Below, in pieces: positions 52,563-64,000 of a stretch of 64,000 bases of DNA; position 1 is the stretch's first letter; each line of letters begins with the position of its first letter. The position numbers and the translations under genes were made by a program. The stretch is taken from contig NC_135262.1 in assembly GCF_964204865.1 (NCBI RefSeq), forward strand, positions 5,456,001 through 5,520,000. The letters are read 5' to 3'. The DNA comes from Styela clava (taxonomy: Eukaryota; Chordata; Ascidiacea; Stolidobranchia; Styelidae). Under the pieces are notes generated by a model, which saw only the letters and a program-made list of their open reading frames with translations, was not told the DNA's origin and searched no databases.

Positions 52563-54066
52563 CATAGGTTCTCAAAGTGCTCCGTACGGAGCCCCAGGGC
52601 TCCGTGAGAAAAACCTAAGGGCTCCGCGGGCTATTCGATTACCTGGCTACTTTTGTAACTGTCCAAAGACGCAATAACGGCATTAATAAAATGTGACAAC
52701 ATTGGCGTCGAAATATCGCAAGGCCGTAATTCAAATATTACATTATCCACAAGCAGGAGCAAGCCAGGATTTTAAAGAGAGGGAGGTGGGTGTTCAAAAT
52801 TGGAATCGGAAATTCTTGCGCAACATTCTTCGCGATTAGGCCACTCGTTAAAAAAATACCTTTCCAGCAGATAACGAGTTTTCTGTCGCGTAAAATATCA
52901 ATCTATGGCCGACGCGAGCACGATAATTTGATTGTGTTCATCGCTACTCGTCTTTGCGTCTATATTACTATTACGATTACTAAAATTAAAGAATATTATT
53001 CTAAAATAACAGATTTCAGCAATTCAGAGATTTCGACAAATGTGAGCCGTTCCTATAACGCTGACTCCGCCCTATCGCATGTCTGCCACTCAGATTCTTT
53101 CAAAGATATATATCACCCTTTTGGAAAATCACAAGATCTGGACAAAATACGGACGATTAAAATTTATTTTAGTGCAATAAAAAAAATTGATTGATATACT
53201 TCACAATAATTATCTTATATATCGTCACATATCGAGAAAAAGTCGCATGCGGCTCAGTCGGTAGTTTCAGAATGGATAAAAGTAACCTATATCGCGCGCA
53301 CAATTGACTATGTTTCGATTTCTGTTACTACCGTATAGTTCCCAAAGAAAACCTAAAATAACACCAAATTTTGTTATTAACATTGTCTTAAAAAGCTTTT
53401 TCAATCTGTCACGAGTCTGCTAAAACAAAACTTATGGTGTTAGCTGTTTTAAGTTTCAGTTTTATTATTATATAATGCCGCTTTTCATTCGAGAAATTTG
53501 GGTTGCGAATACACCCCTCTATTAAATATTCTTGGCATATCGTCGCCGATGACATATAATATACTAACTTGTTTTTCACACTGAACTTATAATTCCACAC
53601 AAAACAAAAAGAAATTATCGTCTTCTTCGTGGAACAATTTATGCATATGCCGAAAAAAATTTTGTGATTAAAGGAGAATAAACACCGACGTGCAAATGTT
53701 TACTAAAAAACATATCAAACTGACGAAAATAATCGGTGGTTTTATCAAGATGTGATCGCGAACGTTATTATCGATTTTTCAGTTTTCAAAAATATCAGAA
53801 GGGAGGTTCGACCTCGAATTTATTAATATGTTTGTCAAGTGTCAAATTTACAGCCATGATATATAATTTATCTGTGAAATTTAGATTTATTCATGGCTTG
53901 TATTAACCCTATTAAAAAAGTTTAGCATTGAAATTGAGTAAAGTAATTTTAACTAACTAAGGAATATTAATTGGTAAGTAACAATTTTAAAATTTATTAT
54001 GGGGATCCGTGAATAATAGTCATCCTGTTCAGGGGCTCCGTAACACCAAAAGTTTGAGAACCCCTG
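52563..54066 (-). mobile_element. hAT-type element 2 of cluster (inverted)
   Basis: 1,504 bp, head-to-head with element 1. Starts CATAGGTTCTCAAAGTGCTC, ends CAAAAGTTTGAGAACCCCTG. ATCTAGAG lies at both sides (52555-52562 and 54067-54074). Elements 1 and 2 together form a nearly 3-kb palindrome with the 8-bp target at the centre. Confidence 0.87.
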
Positions 54067-54084
54067 ATCTAGAGTCACTTAGAT

Positions 54085-55985
54085 CAGGGGTTCTCAAACT
54101 TTTAGTGTTGCGGAGCCCTTGGAAAGGTTAACTATTATTTACGGAGCCCCAAAAGAAATGTTGAAATTGTTACTTTCCCATTAATATTCCTGAGTAAAGG
54201 TGAAAGTACTCAATAACCTTTCTCAATGGACCTTTCCCCGACCTTTGACCCCTGAAAAATTTCTCCCATACTTTACCATTGCAAAATTTTCGGGGTTATT
54301 TTAAGAGTGCTTTTGCGAGTTGACGCCTGTAAAATGAGGTATATGTTACAAACCATCAATATGATTCATCGCATACAACAATCTGTTTTTTAAAAGTACC
54401 GGTAAAGAATTTTAGCCTAGTCTATCACAGCTATTTCTACATTAATTTTTTATTACTGCAATTAAATTAAAACTCCGAGGAAGACAGATTGATCATTGCA
54501 ATATCTGATTCATATTTAAGTTTCCGAAACACAACAGAAAACTAACGAATAGAGTTCAAAAACGCGAAAACGAGGTAATGTTTACAACCGCGCTTGAAAA
54601 TCTGTCTGAGTGAGAATAGTGTCTGAGCGGATGCGAAAAGGGAGCATTGTTACGTCACTTTTTGTATCTTGCTGATTAGCCAATGTCACGAAATAAACAA
54701 GGAAGTAAATGCTCGGGGAAAGGTCCATAGAGTTAATACAAGTGATAAATAAATCTAAATTTCGAAGATAAATTATGTATACTAAAGCTGTAAATTTGAC
54801 ACTTGACAAACATATTAATAAATTGAGGATCGAATCTTTTCCCTTTTGACATTTTCGGAAGACTCAAAATGACGCTGATAATGTGCGCGAATGTATTTTG
54901 TTACAATCGCTGATTGTTTTCGTCAACATGGCATGTTTTTAAACATCTTTGCGGCGGTGTTTATTCTCCCTAAATCAAAAATTTCTGTCGGCACATAGCC
55001 TACTTGTATTGTTCCCCAATGACGACGATAATTGCTTTTTTTTTCTCGTGGGGAATTATGAGTTCAATGTGAAAAATATTATAGTCATCGGCGACGAAAT
55101 GCTAAAAATAATAATTAATAAAGAAAAACCGCAACTCATTTTTTGATTGAAAAACGACATTCTGAAATATTAAAACTTAAAATGGAAGATCACACTATAA
55201 GTTTGGTTTCAGCAGTCTCACGTCAGATTAAAAACGCTTTTATAGGCATTGGAAATCACAAAATTCAGTGTTATGTTAGGTTTTCTTTGGTTATTCATCG
55301 TAGTAACTGTGAAATCGAAACACATTAAATTGTGCGTGCGATGCACCTTTTTTTCATTCTGAAACTACCGACGGAGCTGCATGCAATAAATTAATTTCAA
55401 TCGTTCGTATTTTGCCGACACCTTGTGATTTTTTAAACGGCGATATCTTGCTTGAAAATAATCTCGAGTGCGAAAGAACAAATCAAGTTTGACAAATCCC
55501 AAGATCGCAAAAATACGACCCAATTTATTTATAGTTGGCATGTTATCAAGTATTTTATGTTATTTTAGAATAGTAAAACCTTTTATTTTAGTAATCTTAA
55601 TAGTAATCTCGAATGAAACGGGAGTAACGATGAGCACAATTACATTATAACGACGAGACACGTTAAATGCTCGCATCGGTCATGGATTGAATATTTTACG
55701 CAACTTAATCCGTTTTTCTTTTTGATCGTGAAGAATGTTGCGCGAAAATTTCCGATTTCATCCCCATCGTCTCTTAAGAAGCCTGGCTGCGCTCCAGCTC
55801 ATAAATAATGTCATTTTTTAATTCCGCCTCTTTGCCATATTTCGAGGCTATATTGTGTCGAATATTATCAAAGCTGTTATTGCTTCTTTGAACAGTTACA
55901 AAATTAGCCAAGTCAGTATTTTGAAAAGAAATCGAATAGCTCGCGGAGCCCCGGGGCTCCGTACGGAGCACTTTGAGAACCTATG
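54085..55985 (+). mobile_element. hAT-type element 3 of cluster
   Basis: 1,901 bp, same orientation as element 1; starts CAGGGGTTCTCAAACTTTTA, ends ACTTTGAGAACCTATG. The extra length comes from a nested inverted-repeat insert at 54217-54730. The flanks ACTTAGAT and ACTTGTCT match at 5 of 8 positions, so the target duplication is decayed or absent. Confidence 0.82.
54217..54730. mobile_element. Nested inverted-repeat element inside hAT-type element 3
   Basis: Left ATGGACCTTTCCCCGACC, right GCTCGGGGAAAGGTCCAT: a 16-bp perfect inverted terminus with unrelated interior and no ORF of note. The equivalent position in elements 1 and 2 lacks it, so it inserted into element 3. Confidence 0.75.
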
Positions 55986-57414
55986 ACTTGTCTTAGATCA
56001 TCTTTACAATCTTTTTTTATTTATTTATTTTATCTTTTACATTATTTATCGTTATCTCGCTTGCTTAATTGCCGCGCATTGTTACATTTGGGTGGTGTCG
56101 GATTAGGTCGTATTGTTTGGCATCCTTCTTTTAAATCGGGAAAATGTTATCATTTACTTGGGGATAGCGTAGTGGAAGTACAGAGATAAATGCACAGCAA
56201 AAGTTGAACACAACAGTAGTAAAACGGAAAGTTAAATCATATATCAAAAAATAAACCAAATAAAAAATATTCCAAAATCAGCATAACCACCGCAAAAATA
56301 CCTTATTGAAATACCAGGATTTTCATAAATGGTATTCCCTGATCGGGACTAGAAAAATGGGACAAAATTTATGAATCGTGAATTTTTGGGATCCCGACTC
56401 CAAATATGGGGAATAGGTAATACTCTTTATCAGCCTCTCTATCTGCCCAAAACTATAGACCTAAATTTTCTGCGAACTTTGAGCGGGTCCCTTCACCGTG
56501 AAATGACATTTTATGTGTGTTTCTAGTTTTTGTTTTGTATTTCCAGTATGGCAAAAAAATAAACAATTGACTGCAGATTTGTTGAACCCATCGAACTCAA
56601 TCGGATCCGTTTAATTTGAGGTAAATAAAAGCCATCAGAATGTCATTCCTTTTTCACAACAAAAAATTTCTTCATTTTCGCCAATATGACGAGAAGGAAA
56701 TTGTATCATGGGCTGAATCACCCATTAAGCATGTGCTTAGCCTAATGGCATCAAGAGAAAGGGGACACCAAAGAAATTGCCATAGTCGAACTTTGGCGCC
56801 TCGGTGTTTAATGAAATAATTCGAATTGATCTGACGACCGTTTCAGTTTTTAACAGTTTTGAAGTTACGCTGAAATGGTACCTGATTCATTTAACGACCG
56901 ACGCTTTTAACAAAGATACTGTTAAAAACGTTTATTATTAAATGTTTAAATAGCATTTCACCGTAACTGTAATACTGTTAAACATCGTCAGTCGTTATAT
57001 GTTTGAATATCATTTCACCGTAACTTCAAATACCTTAAAAGAGCACAATTTGATGCAACCAATATGAAAAGGTGGTTGCGCATAACAGTAATAAAGTTAA
57101 ATAAACAACTTTTTAAAGTGATCATTATTCCACCATAAAAAATAGCCAGAGCTTTACAGCCCTGTTTAAAAACGAGAAAATCTTTCTACTAAATAGATAT
57201 TTTATTTGATATCAATAAATTCAATACAATTTCACTAAAAATTACAATTAAGAATATAATTTTCAGTAATTCTTCCTTTATTTAAAAAATCTGCCGCAAA
57301 ATTTAAATTGCATTTTAAATCCTCGTCTATGTTTTCTTTGTTACAGTTCTTGCAAACGGAAAGGACTCATGAAATAACCTAAATAAATAGAGAATTTGAT
57401 GTAAAAGTGGATTA

Positions 57415-57420
57415 TTTATT
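57415..57420 (-). terminator. Likely poly(A) signal of the exon-array gene
   Basis: AATAAA on the minus strand, about 30 nt after the TAG proposed as the end of the coding sequence at 57450-57452. Confidence 0.45.
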
Positions 57421-57449
57421 ATAAAATACCGTTGATAACTGTATTTTTA

Positions 57450-60400
57450 CTATGACATCACAACGGCTGTTTAATCTGACGCAAAAAGCACATTACGACT
57501 GTATTAAACCGGAAAGTGAGCAGACAAAAATTGTAAAAGTATTGTTTAATTGTTTTACGTCAATAAAATTTATAATAGGTGCGGATACGCGTAAGAAATA
57601 TGTATTACCTTTCCCTGCTTTAGAAGGGCAATCGTCTATTTTATAGTAACGAATGTCTTCTAGAGCCTCCCTGAAACTGACTGCCTTTTTGATCTCGTTG
57701 TTTCGACCACTGGAAGGTACAAGAGCAAGACAGGACTTTCCAGGAAAAGCATTGTTTGGTTTGATATATTTCGCCATCTTTGTGATTTCAACATCCTTAA
57801 AAAAATATATATTCGTTAACAATTGTCGTTATTAATTTATTGCGAAAGATCTAAAGATGTTAAATCGCCGTGACGCGACAGAGTTTACAGTATTGAATTC
57901 CGCGTTTGAGGGGCTTTTTGGTGTCTCGTCCAAACATAGCATTAAACCATCGCTAAGCAGTTTTAAACTATCAGTTAATTCGCCGGTTCAACTTCCAATA
58001 TATATCTGATATTATATTTTATTTCCAAAAATTTCAGCCATCCACCTCCCTTATAATTCTTGACATGATAAACATATGTGTCGCAATTCACGACCGCAGT
58101 ATATGCAGTCACAATTGTGCTATACAAATAGTTTCAAATAACAAATATAAATTGAAACATACCTCTGCACTTGGTGAGAGTTCATCATCGCTTGGCAATT
58201 CATTCTGGAAATCAAAAATAATGTTTTTGTCGAGTATTATTAATAGTAATACTCTACATTCACTGAATTACATTACACTGACAATATCAGAGAATTGCTA
58301 GAAATTTATTTGGAATGAAACAAACAAATATAAACTTACAGATGATTTACTTGATTCGTCAGTATCGCTGTCAAAATCATCCTGGGTTGACAAAAAGTAT
58401 AGTTATTAAGATTTCATAAATTCAGCTTATATAATATAATATATGGCTTTATAAGTTTTTGGACAAGTACGTATTTCCGTTTATGTGACTTCGAAGCGCA
58501 GATATACTTTTTTCGCAGTAGTTGCAACGTTTAAATCTGGAGTTAGAATAACTTTGTCGGGGAATCGTTTGTTTTCAATTTCATTTGATTATGCCAACAG
58601 CGCTATTTAGACTCCGATAACTTTTGTAACTTCAAATTTTGTACACTGCGACAGGTTGGTAAAGCAAACGTAATGATTCGCCTGGGTATCCCACATCCTA
58701 CCATATGTTACATAGAATCATATCCTGATTTTTATGAAAGTGTTAATTCAATATTTACTTCGTAATCATCTTCGCAATCTTCATCGCCCAGTTTTTGACT
58801 TTCCTCATTGGACTGAAAACAACAATAAAAATATGTTTATGTGAGCATTTAAAAACTGTAAATTTTTACCTGTGCTATCTGTTGGGTTTCTGTGGGACCA
58901 ACTATTTATCCCTCATGTGGATCCGTGTGCATATAATGCCAGGATGCTGTAGCAAGAATCAAGATAACTATTCTGAGTTTTCAAAAAGTAAGGGGTTAAT
59001 TTTCGTCAATTGCTCACTTTTCTCGTCAATTTGTTTATAAAACTTAACAAACATATTACCTTTGATTTCTCATCATCTTGATGAGTGTCGTTAATTTTTT
59101 TCTCTTCTACTTTCTCATCGTGAGATTCCTAGAATAATCAAAATGCAATACTCGTACTAAGAAATCCTGCTCAGGCAAAATGTGTTGCGTGCAATTTAGG
59201 TTTAAAATTGAAATGTCTACCAAGGCTATACAGTGTTCGGAATTACGAAAATAAACATCACAAAAAACTGAATACTAAGTAATGCAAAGTCAGGCAAAAC
59301 ACAATTTGTGAGTGAGTTTATAGCTGCCGCGCTTATGCTTTTTGTAAAAAATCCCAAATCTGCACTAGTTTTAAGTGCTACAGTTGCCAACAGGGCTCAG
59401 TCAAAATGCCAAGAACGCAAAGGCAATTTCGTAATATTTTACCAATTGATATTGGCGGCACGTTTACACATATTGTTGCAGATGCATCTCTATCTGAAAC
59501 AGGCATAAAATTTAAATTATGGCTTTTGTCTATTGTTATTACTCAATCGCTCTCTTTTTAATAAGTCCAGCATTTCGAATACGGAGAAAAACTCACATTT
59601 GTAGCACTGGCAAGCTCATCAGTATCGCCAATTGGAGATGCCGATGGCAATGGAGATTTGTTCTCTTCTACCTGAAAGTAATTCATGAACGAGATTATTG
59701 AGATTAAATAAATTAAAAATTAAGCGATTTTGGGACGGTAATGGTTCATTATTGAAAACTTGTACAATTTTACCTCTTTTTCCATTTGTGATATTTCCTT
59801 GGAAGACATTTCCACATTGAGGTTGTCTTCGACGTTCTAAAAATACGAGTATGGTTTTGCATAAGGATTTATGTATACCATGCAATAACCATTGGATCTA
59901 GTTTATTTTACTACCGTACAAGTACTCCCGTAGTGTGTGTAACAGGTTAAGGTTAGGCCATAATTTTATTCCGATTTTCTTTATTTTAGTTCTATTACGA
60001 TTTCGGGGGCTGTATCTGTTAGCCAAGTGATTATACCCCTGCCCATAGTAATCAGTCCCTTTACACAACTTGATGTAAAATACGCGAACAAAATTAGTTA
60101 CCTCCATATTGATACACACATTTCTGGAGCGCTACTGCACCTAATCCCATACTCATCCACGACCAATTGCCGTAGGAAAACCGTAGTTAGCTATATTTCA
60201 GTCTTCGTCTTACGGGACCAGTAATGGGTCCTAAACCCCGAGTCAGGTCATCTTCGTCTCGAGTCGACTCAATCACTAAGGTAAATCGTGAATGACTTCA
60301 GCCTATTCTACATTATATGAATATGAATTGAAATATCGAGAACAAATTTTACGTTAGCTTTGCCAGTCAGCAAAGTATTGTTAGAATCTTCAATTGGAAA

Positions 60401-63400
60401 TGGAGTTTCTATCGGAGCTTTGTCGTCAGTTATCTAGAGGTAAAATACGATCATGAGTGATAGAAACTTTGTCGGATGATTGCACGATTAAATGACTGGA
60501 ACGTTACCAAGAATGTAAATGTTTCATAACAATGATACTTGTGTAGTATGTGTACCAGGTTAGGGTTAAGCCATATTTTTTTTCCGATCCTCCTTAGTTT
60601 AGTTCTATTACGAGTTCGGGACTTTCTGTGTTAGCCAAGTGAGTATACCCCCTGCGAATAGGTTTCAGTTCTTCTACACAACTTAATGTGAAGTAGGCGA
60701 ACAAAATTAGTTTCATATTGGTACACATACTTCTGGAGCGCCTTGGATAAATATATCATCATAGGTTACATACTGGGGTATACCAACTTTCTATAATCTA
60801 TCTATACAGTCTACATTTACCAGCAATAAAAGAATTTTAAACGTTGCGGTAAGTCTCAAAGGTTTTGCATTTTGGCTCGGACTATAGAAGAGGATTCATC
60901 GTTATTTAATACCTTGTTGTTGGGTAAAGAACGCGAGTTGCCATTGGAAGAAAATTCTGCTTTGTTGACTTCATTTTTCTTTCCCTGTGTGAAATTACAA
61001 TCACAAGAATTATAAACTCAGCTATGCTTAAGTTATAGTGAAGAATAACCAGATAATTCTCCTGTGTTTAATTTTGGAATTGTCGTATCATGAATATTCC
61101 TTACTTTTAGTCAATGAACGTCTGATCTTACTAATTTCCATTCGCAATATTGTTTCTATTGAGTTAAATGCTGTTAAAATTGCGCCTAACGCAACGTTCG
61201 TACGAATGTCTACTTATCATGACCGTCAATCAAGAAACGAAAATTCAAAACACTGAATACCATTGTGTATTGTGGGCGCACTTTGCATATCGGTTCATCG
61301 TAAAAAGGATCGTATGCTCTTCTTTTAGTTATTGCATAAGTAACTTGATCATTTTCCGGTAGTTTTACCTCGGTCGTGTGAGATACCTGGAAAACATATT
61401 TTTAAAAATAAATAGCAATAATTTGAGCTAGAAAACTATCCCGCGAGGCTTGACAAAATAATCAAAACGGAAAAGCAAGTTACACTATTTTCTAATACGA
61501 GTTGCATTTTATATGTTCACTCTAACATATTAACACATAATTTGTCACTCGGGATATGACTTCAAAAATAAAACGTTATTGGACACTCGAATGCGAACCA
61601 TTTCAAACGCAGACTCTGCCTCAAATACTCGATTCGTGGTTTTAAAATGACTGCGACTTCTGACGTCAAGTTGAAAAAATTAACTTCGATCTCCAAAATA
61701 ACTAAATTTCGACGACGGAAACTTTGGCAAAATAGTGTGCACTTTATTCACAATTGTTAGATTACCTTCGATCATTTGGTACTTCCGTAGTATGTGAACC
61801 AAGATGGCGGACACCGGAACGTAGTATGTGTACCAGGTTGGGGTTAGGCCATAATTTTAGGTACAAATACTACGGGAGTCACTTGGCTAGTCCTACTACG
61901 TTCCGGTGTCAGCCATCTTGGTTCAGATACTACGGATGTGCCCATCATTTTGCTAAATTTTACAAATATTGACAGTGCCATTCCATATAATAAGCATGTA
62001 TATATGTCGTTTCGTAACAAAGAAACAAAATTAATATTGCACTTATGGCCTTTTCTATTGTTACTAATCATCCTCGAATTTAGCATTTTGAAAACAGAGA
62101 AAAATCGTACGTTTGCATCGCTGGTAAGCTCAGTATTGGAAGCATCGCCAATTGGAGACGTAGCTTGTAAAGGAGATTTGTTCTCTGCTACCTGAAAGCA
62201 AAATATGAATGATTAGTTACATACAGATTTGATGATAATCAGTTATTCAATAATCTATTATTAGATCAATATAGGATACAAGGGTAGTGTCGCGTTAAAG
62301 GAATATTATTTTATACGTTGCTGGCAATGATATACCAAAGTGTCAATCCCTGAAGCAAATTGGAATTACTGCGGACTGCGGCACCCAGTCTCATACTTTG
62401 TCGGCGTCATCCCCTCCTATAAATATGAATTGACATCGATTAAAACATCTTACATTTGCATTGCTAGTCGACAGAGTACTTGTAGCTTCGATATTTCCAG
62501 GTACAGTTACCAAATGAGCACTTTCGTCAATTACCTACAAGTAAAATGTAGTCATGTGTGTTAGGAACGAAATTTTACCGCGTGCGCAAATTCTGGCGGA
62601 TTCGAATGTGACAATAGATTGATTCATAGAGTCGTTACATTATCATTTAAACCGATGTATTAATTTTCATGATTCTATAGCATTCTATGCTTCTAATTTT
62701 TGGAAAGAGATCCTACTTCTTAGCTTTAGCTTTTAGAAGTCACATTCACATAATTTGGCGATAAAAAAAAAATGAAAATCACATTTTTAGAAGAAAAATA
62801 TACTCACACCTACCTTCTCAACATGCATTCCAATATTTGAGGTTTGATTGTTAGCCAGGCTGTGTGTTTTATACAGGGCTTTTAACTTGGAGTCAACAAA
62901 TAAAAAATTTTGTTTAAAATGTGATTCAATGTTTTTAACTACGTGAAGGATATTAAGTTCGTCGCAAGATATAAAATACGACTCCGATGAGTTTGAAAAA
63001 ATTGTGACTTTAGTGTCTCATATTCAAAACAATATTTGATTAAGATTATATTAAAATATATTTTTCGATACCTTGGGTTTGACGTCATCTGCTTTCCCCA
63101 TCGTCTGCAAAAAATGTTAAATATGACATGCTTAATTACATTCTCCGAGCGACGGCCTAGATAACCTGCCACTGATATGTGATAAGATGGTATGCATTGG
63201 AAAAACTGAATGAGTATAGTATTTGCTAAGAAAAATGCCAAGTCACATCTCTTCGTAATAATGTAAAGTTAGCTTAATAAAAGACTCTTGGGTTGACCCT
63301 GAAATCGTATTAGAACGTCCCAATGGAAGTGGCAATATTACGAAGTGTAATTAATTGTATTGTGTCTCTTTTCCAACGAGTATGAAAGTAACCTACAGCA

Positions 63401-64000
63401 ACCATATTTTACCGTTTAGCATTTTACTAAATTCTGTAGCTTCTGTAGGTAGGTGTAGATGTAGACTCGGCCGTTAGCAAGATCGTAGAAGGATCCATAC
63501 ATACGGTGAGCAAAATCTCATTTAACTGATACACTGTTGTTAGACGTAGAACGTAGAACAATGTCACAAAGTTGTAATTATAGCTAATACACATGACTTA
63601 CCCATATTTTTGAAGAGGCTACAAATTGTTCCAATCGATTAGCTGTGTTGATGAGTGATTGTAATTGTTGTTCTGTTTCCGCTATGTTGTCAATTTTGAA
63701 GTTGCTCAAGGAGTCTCCAGATTGAGAAACTGCAGTATTTTAACGCAAATTAAGACAATTATTTTATATATTAAATGAACTTGCCTCCTGTGGCTACATA
63801 TAATATCGCATATATAAAAAAAAAGATTTAGAATTTCACATTACCTTTATTGCAAATATTTTCAGATGATGTTGATCTTCCCGACAAAGCAGAATCTTCA
63901 TTTATGTTCAAATTCATTTGAGACTGTTTTTCTTTTACAAAATCCAAACTTTTTTCGAACCATAATTTTGCCGAAGCAATTGATTCCAAACCACGAATCA
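57450..64000 (-). CDS. Unrecognised protein encoded by an array of small phase-0 exons (3' part)
   Basis: Exons in transcript order: 64000-63845 (partial), 63729-63602, 63104-63072, 62885-62814, 62534-62454, 62191-62111, 61386-61369, 60984-60913, 60433-60353, 59836-59774, 59671-59597, 59128-59060, 58812-58759, 58381-58340, 58204-58163, 57795-57609, 57466-57450. About 422 residues are visible. The N-terminal part (GLESIASAKLWFEKSLDFVK, then TEQQLQSLINTANRLEQFV) looks helical. The middle is acidic and disordered. Four exons (62534, 62191, 60433, 59671) encode related 25-27-residue modules with a SPIGD.SN.EL-like core and an Asn end. The penultimate exon carries KKAVSF then DIRYY, resembling a PP1 docking RVxF plus two-hydrophobic motif. 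Thirteen consecutive exons begin and end in phase 0. The last exon is uncertain: acceptors at 57467 and 57476 both give a stop within a few codons. The family is not recognised. The 18-nt exon and the acceptor at 62886 are the least sure. Confidence 0.75.
59921..60133 (+). mobile_element. MITE family A copy in the exon-array gene
   Basis: From AGTACTCCCGTAGTGTGTGT, through GGCCATAATTTTATTCCG and TTAGTTACCTCCATATTGAT, to TTTCTGGAGCGCT. It lies in the intron between exons 60433-60353 and 59836-59774. Confidence 0.82.
60536..60742 (+). mobile_element. MITE family A copy in the exon-array gene
   Basis: From TACTTGTGTAGTATGTGTAC, through GTTAGGGTTAAGCCATA and AACTTAATGTGAAGTAGGCG, to CTTCTGGAGCGCC. 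It lies in the intron preceding exon 60433-60353. Confidence 0.82.
61778..61942. mobile_element. Palindromic variant of MITE family A (165 bp)
   Basis: Left arm GGTACTTCCGTAGTATGTGA then ACCAAGATGGCGGACACCGG; right arm CCGGTGTCAGCCATCTTGGT then TCAGATACTACGG. The centre has the family CCAGGTTGGGGTTAGGCCAT segment. It is a third structural class besides the 200-bp and 110-bp forms. Confidence 0.78.

Larger units (their letters stand above)
47747..57449. other. Transposon-dominated spacer, no confident gene
   Basis: About 9.7 kb between the RCL1 start and the 3' end of the exon-array gene. It holds the hairpin element (47907-48569), the pyrimidine-rich block (49200-50655), a TTTGAACCCA-type repeat (50815-51031) and three related hAT-type elements (51045-55985). 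Positions 48570-49200 show no gene or clear repeat. Positions 55990-57449 are AT-rich. Around 56835-57035 the word CATTTCACCGTAACT and its complement recur three times (a small inverted/direct repeat set). Long ORFs here are low-complexity or inside repeats. Confidence 0.6.

Noticed and set aside
52790..53194. 134-codon plus-strand ORF as a transposase remnant
   Set aside because: Lies in hAT-type element 2 but shows no hAT dimerisation or RNase-H-like motif, and sister copies do not keep the frame open.

Overview
This window looks like chromosomal DNA from an invertebrate animal. The genes are spliced, with GT-AG introns mostly of 0.2-2 kb, and encode animal proteins (HMMR, PDCD4, DHX33, TTC4, VCPIP1, RCL1). 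The spacers are AT-rich and full of short non-autonomous transposons. The mixture of gene types and repeat style suggests a tunicate (ascidian), but that assignment is an inference from the general look of the sequence, not a database result.

Layout, left to right. Positions 758-1100 (-) hold the probable first exon of an unidentified gene that leaves the left edge. Positions 6344-10646 (+) hold the 3' exons of HMMR/RHAMM, a coiled-coil centrosome and spindle protein. Positions 10647-17570 are a repeat-rich spacer. PDCD4 (17571-18956, -) is a single-exon gene divergently arranged with the nine-exon DEAH helicase gene DHX33 (19977-25726, +). DHX33 is followed on the same strand by five-exon TTC4 (26525-29405). 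VCPIP1 (32064-45958, -) has 16 exons and large introns filled with transposons. RCL1 (46634-47746, -) is again a single exon. Positions 47747-57449 are a transposon-dominated spacer with a long hairpin element, a pyrimidine-rich block with a tRNA-like end, and a cluster of three related hAT-type elements. From 57450 to the right edge (-) lies the 3' part of an unrecognised gene made of many very short exons, all in the same phase, several of which are visibly duplicated from one another.

Functionally the identified genes are housekeeping. RCL1 acts in 18S rRNA processing and DHX33 in rRNA synthesis and translation initiation. PDCD4 restrains eIF4A. TTC4 is an Hsp90/Hsp70 co-chaperone. VCPIP1 is an OTU deubiquitinase working with p97/VCP in Golgi reassembly. 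HMMR acts at the spindle and centrosome. No operon-like spacing is seen: same-strand gaps are about 0.7-0.8 kb. The two intronless genes stand out among heavily split neighbours.

The most unusual features are (1) the exon-array gene at the right end, with at least four related 25-27-codon exons and a possible protein phosphatase 1 docking motif near its C-terminus; (2) the three hAT-type elements sharing the 8-bp target ATCTAGAG and forming a roughly 3-kb palindrome; (3) a dispersed 0.1-0.2-kb MITE family with at least 12 copies; and (4) several nested inverted-repeat elements in introns.
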